NCBI GenBank assembly: GCA_903885415.1 | Contig: CAISIP010000497.1 | Coordinates: 1-8,558, forward strand | Reading direction: 5' to 3' | Source: an uncultured beta proteobacterium | GTDB taxonomy: Bacteria > Pseudomonadota > Gammaproteobacteria > Burkholderiales > Burkholderiaceae_C | Length of the DNA: 8,558 bases | Part shown: in pieces, positions 6,489 through 8,558 of the stretch | Position numbering within the stretch: the first letter of the stretch is position 1 | How the letters are laid out: each line of letters starts with the position of its first letter | Translations under genes and position numbers: made by a program | Notes under the pieces: model-generated | The model's input: only the letters and a program-made list of their open reading frames with translations | What the model was told of the DNA's origin: nothing | Databases searched by the model: none

Positions 6489-8558
6489 ATTCGAGTGGGG
6501 GTCGGCGTGCGATGGTGCTCGGGGGTCCGGCGTGCCCCCATTGCGCGCGCGCTCGTCCGCACGGGCTTGCGCGCCGTACAGGGCACGCGCCTCCTGCGCG
6601 CCGTGCGCGCCAAGACCGACTGCACTGTCGTACTCGCGCAGCGCGCGTGCGGTGTGCGATGCCGTGTGCTGGCGCAGCTCGTCCGGGCTTCCGCAGGCGA
6701 TCAGTTGCCCGCCGCCTTCGCCGCCTTCGGGGCCGAGGTCGATCAGCCAGTCGCTGGCGCGGATCACGTCGAGGTTGTGCTCGATGACCAGCAGCGAGTG
6801 GCCGACGTCGAGCAGTCGGCGCAGCGCGCGCATCAGCTTGGCGATGTCGTCAAAATGCAGGCCGGTGGTCGGCTCGTCGAACATGAACAGCGTTCCGCGC
6901 CGGGCCACCGGCTGGCGGCTTGCGCTGGCGCTCTTCGCCGCTTCAGCCAGAAAACCAGCGAGCTTGAGTCGCTGCGCCTCTCCGCCCGACAGCGTCGGCA
7001 CCGGCTGACCCAGCTTGACGTATTCCAGGCCGACATCAATGATCGGCTGCAGCGCGCGGATCACGTCGCGGTCGGCGCTGAACAGCTGCGCCGCCTCGTT
7101 CACCGTCAGGTTCAGCACCTCGGCCACATTCAGGCTGCGCAGCTGGCGCCCGGATCCGTCGGCAGCGCCCCCAGGCGCGGGCAGCCAGCGGTCGATACGC
7201 ACCTCCAGAATTTCGGGCCGGTAGCGCTTGCCGTCGCAGTCGGGGCAGCGCAGGTAGACGTCGCTGAGAAACTGCATCTCCACATGCTCGAAGCCCGAAC
7301 CACCGCAGGTGGGGCAGCGGCCGTCGCCCCCGTTGAAGCTGAACTTGGTCGCGGTGTAGCTGCGCTGGTGCGACAGTTGCGCGTTGGCGAATATTTCGCG
7401 GATCGCGTCCCAAGCGCCCACATAGCTGACCGGGTTCGACCGTGCCGTCTTTCCGATCGGCGACTGGTCGACGAACACCACATCGCCCAGCAGTTCGGCG
7501 CCGAGCAGGCGCTCGAAACGGCCCGGCGCATCGGTGGATCGACCGAAGTGGCGCAACAACGCCGGTGCCAGCACGTCCTGAACCAGCGTCGACTTGCCCG
7601 AGCCGCTCACGCCGGTGACGCATACCAGCCGCTGCAACGGTATCTCGACCGTGACGCCCCTGAGGTTGTGCTCGTGCGCGCCCTCGAGCACCAGCCGCGG
7701 CGTGTTGGGCGCCACCAGGCGCGAAAAGCCCATGCCGACCTGCTTGCGCCCACCGAGGTAGGCGCCGGTCAGCGTATCGGCGTGGCGCAGGTCCTGCGTG
7801 CTGCCGTCGAAGACGATCTGACCGCCGCGCTCCCCCGGCCCCGGCCCCATGTCGATCATCCGGTCGGCCGCCAGCATCACGGCCGGGTCGTGCTCGACCA
7901 CCACCAGCGTGTTGCCGGCGTCGCGCAGTCGTTGCATCGCCTCGATGATGCGGTGCATATCGCGCGGATGCAGTCCTATGCTGGGCTCGTCGAGCACAAA
8001 CAGCGTGTTCACCAGCGAGGTGCCGAGCGCCGTCGTCAGGTTGATGCGCTGCACCTCGCCGCCCGATAGCGTCCGGCTCTGGCGGTCCAGGCTGAGGTAG
8101 CCGATGCCGACGTCGCACAGATAGCGCAGCCGGGTCGTGATTTCGTCAAACAGCAGCTTGAGCGCCTTGCTTTGGCCGCTGGCCTGCGCCTGCGCGCTGG
8201 GCGCACCCGCGCCCAGGCGGTCGAAGAAACGCCGCAGCCGATCGATCGGCAGCAGCATCAGGTCGTGCAAGCACAGCCCCGGCAAGGCCTCGAGCTGCGC
8301 GCGGCCCCACTGCACGCCCAGCGGCAGGAAGCGCTGTGCCGGATCTATCACCGCGTCTGCATCCTGCCGGCTGCCGATTCGCCACAGCAGGCTCTCGGTC
8401 TTGAGCCGGGCGCCGGCGCAGGCCGGGCACGGCGTGTAGCTGCGGTACTTCGACAGCAGCACCCGGATGTGCATCTTGTACGACTTGGTCTCCAGGTATT
8501 CGAAGAAGCGCTTGACGCCAAACCAGTGCTGGTTCCACTTGCCGTTCCAGTTCGGCGA
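3717..8558 (-). CDS. uvrA: Tandem-fused UvrA (excinuclease ABC subunit A, double-length), 5' end beyond right edge
   Basis: UvrA is the ATPase that scans DNA for bulky damage and loads UvrB in nucleotide excision repair. This frame has 1613 visible codons and no start in the window; it is already inside the protein at 8558 (GKWNQHWFGVKRFFEYLE, next to MHIRVLLSKYRSY). Module 1 (6627-8558) shows signature LSGGE 8055-8069, Walker B LFVLDE 7986-8003, then P-loop GVSGSGKST 7587-7613, zinc finger CX2CX19CX2C 7236-7316, LSGGE 6978-6992 and Walker B LFMFDE 6873-6890. After a linker, module 2 (3717-6488) has P-loop 6378-6404, UvrB-binding-like region about 5790-6130, zinc pairs 5616-5699, LSGGE 5151-5165, Walker B CYVLDE 5082-5099, P-loop 4671-4697, zinc finger 4281-4361, LSGGE 4077-4091 and Walker B LYVLDE 3978-3995. 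DQSPIG and DQTPIG blocks are also present. Ordinary UvrA has about 940 residues in one such module, so this is a paralogue. The symbol marks the family; the canonical uvrA is expected elsewhere. Ends in TAG 3717-3719. Confidence 0.96.
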   Translation of the reverse strand, partial: SPNWNGKWNQHWFGVKRFFEYLETKSYKMHIRVLLSKYRSYTPCPACAGARLKTESLLWRIGSRQDADAVIDPAQRFLPLGVQWGRAQLEALPGLCLHDLMLLPIDRLRRFFDRLGAGAPSAQAQASGQSKALKLLFDEITTRLRYLCDVGIGYLSLDRQSRTLSGGEVQRINLTTALGTSLVNTLFVLDEPSIGLHPRDMHRIIEAMQRLRDAGNTLVVVEHDPAVMLAADRMIDMGPGPGERGGQIVFDGSTQDLRHADTLTGAYLGGRKQVGMGFSRLVAPNTPRLVLEGAHEHNLRGVTVEIPLQRLVCVTGVSGSGKSTLVQDVLAPALLRHFGRSTDAPGRFERLLGAELLGDVVFVDQSPIGKTARSNPVSYVGAWDAIREIFANAQLSHQRSYTATKFSFNGGDGRCPTCGGSGFEHVEMQFLSDVYLRCPDCDGKRYRPEILEVRIDRWLPAPGGAADGSGRQLRSLNVAEVLNLTVNEAAQLFSADRDVIRALQPIIDVGLEYVKLGQPVPTLSGGEAQRLKLAGFLAEAAKSASASRQPVARRGTLFMFDEPTTGLHFDDIAKLMRALRRLLDVGHSLLVIEHNLDVIRASDWLIDLGPEGGEGGGQLIACGSPDELRQHTASHTARALREYDSAVGLGAHGAQEARALYGAQARADERARNGGTPDPRAPSHADPHSNSIRIVNAKEHNLKSLSVDIPRGKFNVVTGVSGSGKSTLAFDILFNEGQRRYLESLNAYARSIVQPAGRPEVDAVYGIPPTVAIEQRLSRGGRKSTVGTATEVWHFLRLLFVKLGVQHCVHDGVAVAPQTPDSIAAQLLASFSGQHIGLLAPLVVHRKGVYTELADWARPRGFSHLRVDGNFLPTTGFPRIDRFKEHSIELPVASLDLRPDNEAALREALASALVHGKGVVQVLSGLGNLRAAMLEGLSTADIGTLQSFSTKRACPLCSTSYPELDPRLFSYNSKHGWCSDCVGTGVRLSKEQRKALDDSVRDDDHSGREQSFAEVEVDDLATDACPGCQGTRLNATARAVRFGARSGAGHLDPGAAPMPQAAALQGIAITELARLSVTHVRQWVEGLQVAGRLSRREQDIARDLVPEIRSRLLFLEEVGLGYLTLDRGAPTLSGGEAQRIRLAAQLGSNLQGVCYVLDEPTIGLHARDNAILLAALRSLSDKGNTLVVVEHDEDTIRHAEHIIDIGPGAGKRGGSLVAEGALASVMQCADSQTGRYLLHPMRHPIQPRRAVTEAQPPTQWLQLRGATLHNLRGVDAAIPLSRLVAVTGVSGSGKSTLARDVLLANVQVGVGKRSTKAGRDALAAGEKIAWTGCAGVSGFETVDRVLEVDQTPIGKTPRSCPATYIGFWDTIRKLFADTLEARARGYAANRFSFNTGEGRCPGCEGQGIRTVAMSFLPDVKVLCETCRGTRFNPETQAVTWRGKNIGEVLQMEVDEAVGFFAAMPAISHPLQLLQDVGLGYLTLGQPSPTLSGGEAQRIKLVTELSKVRDDITRRGQKAPHTLYVLDEPTVGLHMADVEKLIRVLHRLVDGGHSVVVIEHDLDVIAEADWVIDLGPEGGDAGGRVVAAATPEAVVALATHTGVALAGVLARGRR
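6489..6626 (-). other. Inter-module linker of the fused UvrA
   Basis: About 46 residues join the end of module 1 (SHTARALREYD, the usual UvrA C-terminal block) to the start of module 2. The stretch is rich in Ala, Arg, Gly, Pro, Asp and His, has no hydrophobic core pattern and matches nothing I recognise. It reads in frame with no stop, so the fusion is genuine at sequence level. It is probably a flexible tether. Confidence 0.75.
6627..8558 (-). repeat. UvrA module 1 of the fused gene (C-terminal two thirds visible)
   Basis: First copy of the duplication, cut by the window edge. Its first P-loop, UvrB-binding position and first zinc module lie beyond 8558. Unlike module 2, it retains the block before the C-P-A-C pair that corresponds to the FEGV...RRY...TES stretch of ordinary UvrA (FGVKRFFEYLETKSYKMHIR). 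It also carries an extra Ala/Ser-rich insert (about 6897-6959) between the second LSGGE and its Walker B motif. Confidence 0.8.

Noticed and set aside
4669..7613. Near-identical 30-40 base segments at about 4670, 6378 and 7587, and others at about 4077, 5151, 6978 and 8055, looking like dispersed repeats
   Set aside because: They encode the conserved P-loop and LSGGE motifs of the UvrA ATPase halves, so protein constraint and the gene duplication explain them.
5322..8069. Plus-strand open frame of 915 codons opposite the UvrA gene
   Set aside because: It is fully antisense to a gene with unmistakable UvrA motifs. Its translation is rich in Arg, Ala, Gln, His and Val with no recognisable domain, as expected of a shadow frame in GC-rich DNA.

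Overview
The window is a GC-rich, densely coded bacterial chromosome segment. The ahcY leader with an SAH riboswitch, the AhcY and RF3 sequences, and a very long UvrA-type gene all fit a betaproteobacterium of the order Burkholderiales, probably Comamonadaceae. That placement is inferred from recalled family sequences; no search was run. There is no sign of phage, transposon, CRISPR, tRNA or rRNA, so the region looks like ordinary core chromosome.

Left part (1-592): the first 101 codons of ahcY (S-adenosylhomocysteine hydrolase) lie on the minus strand and run off the left edge. The 289-base gap upstream holds a well-formed SAH riboswitch. A perfect TATAAT box sits just upstream, placed so that transcription would start almost at the first aptamer base. 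A second hairpin shares bases with the closing aptamer helix and is a candidate expression platform.

Middle part (593-3701): three plus-strand genes follow. The first encodes a small unrecognised protein with one N-terminal membrane segment. The second is prfC, peptide release factor 3, with a GTG start and a clear ribosome binding site. The third is a HAD-superfamily (IIB-like) phosphatase starting a few bases after prfC stops. The last two may be co-transcribed.

Right part (3717-8558): more than half of the window is one minus-strand reading frame that enters from the right edge without a start. It encodes 1613 visible residues of a tandem-fused UvrA: the C-terminal two thirds of one UvrA module, a short hydrophilic linker, then a complete second module. 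Three P-loops, four LSGGE signatures, four Walker B motifs and the zinc-binding cysteine sets are visible. Module 2 keeps the UvrB-binding region, but the stretch that normally carries the insertion domain is cut to about 40 residues. The gene meets the HAD gene tail to tail across 15 bases.

The genes do not form one pathway: they cover the SAM cycle, translation termination, an unassigned phosphatase and DNA damage recognition. The most notable items are the fused, asymmetric UvrA and the riboswitch with its apparent switching hairpin. I found no wholly new system here.
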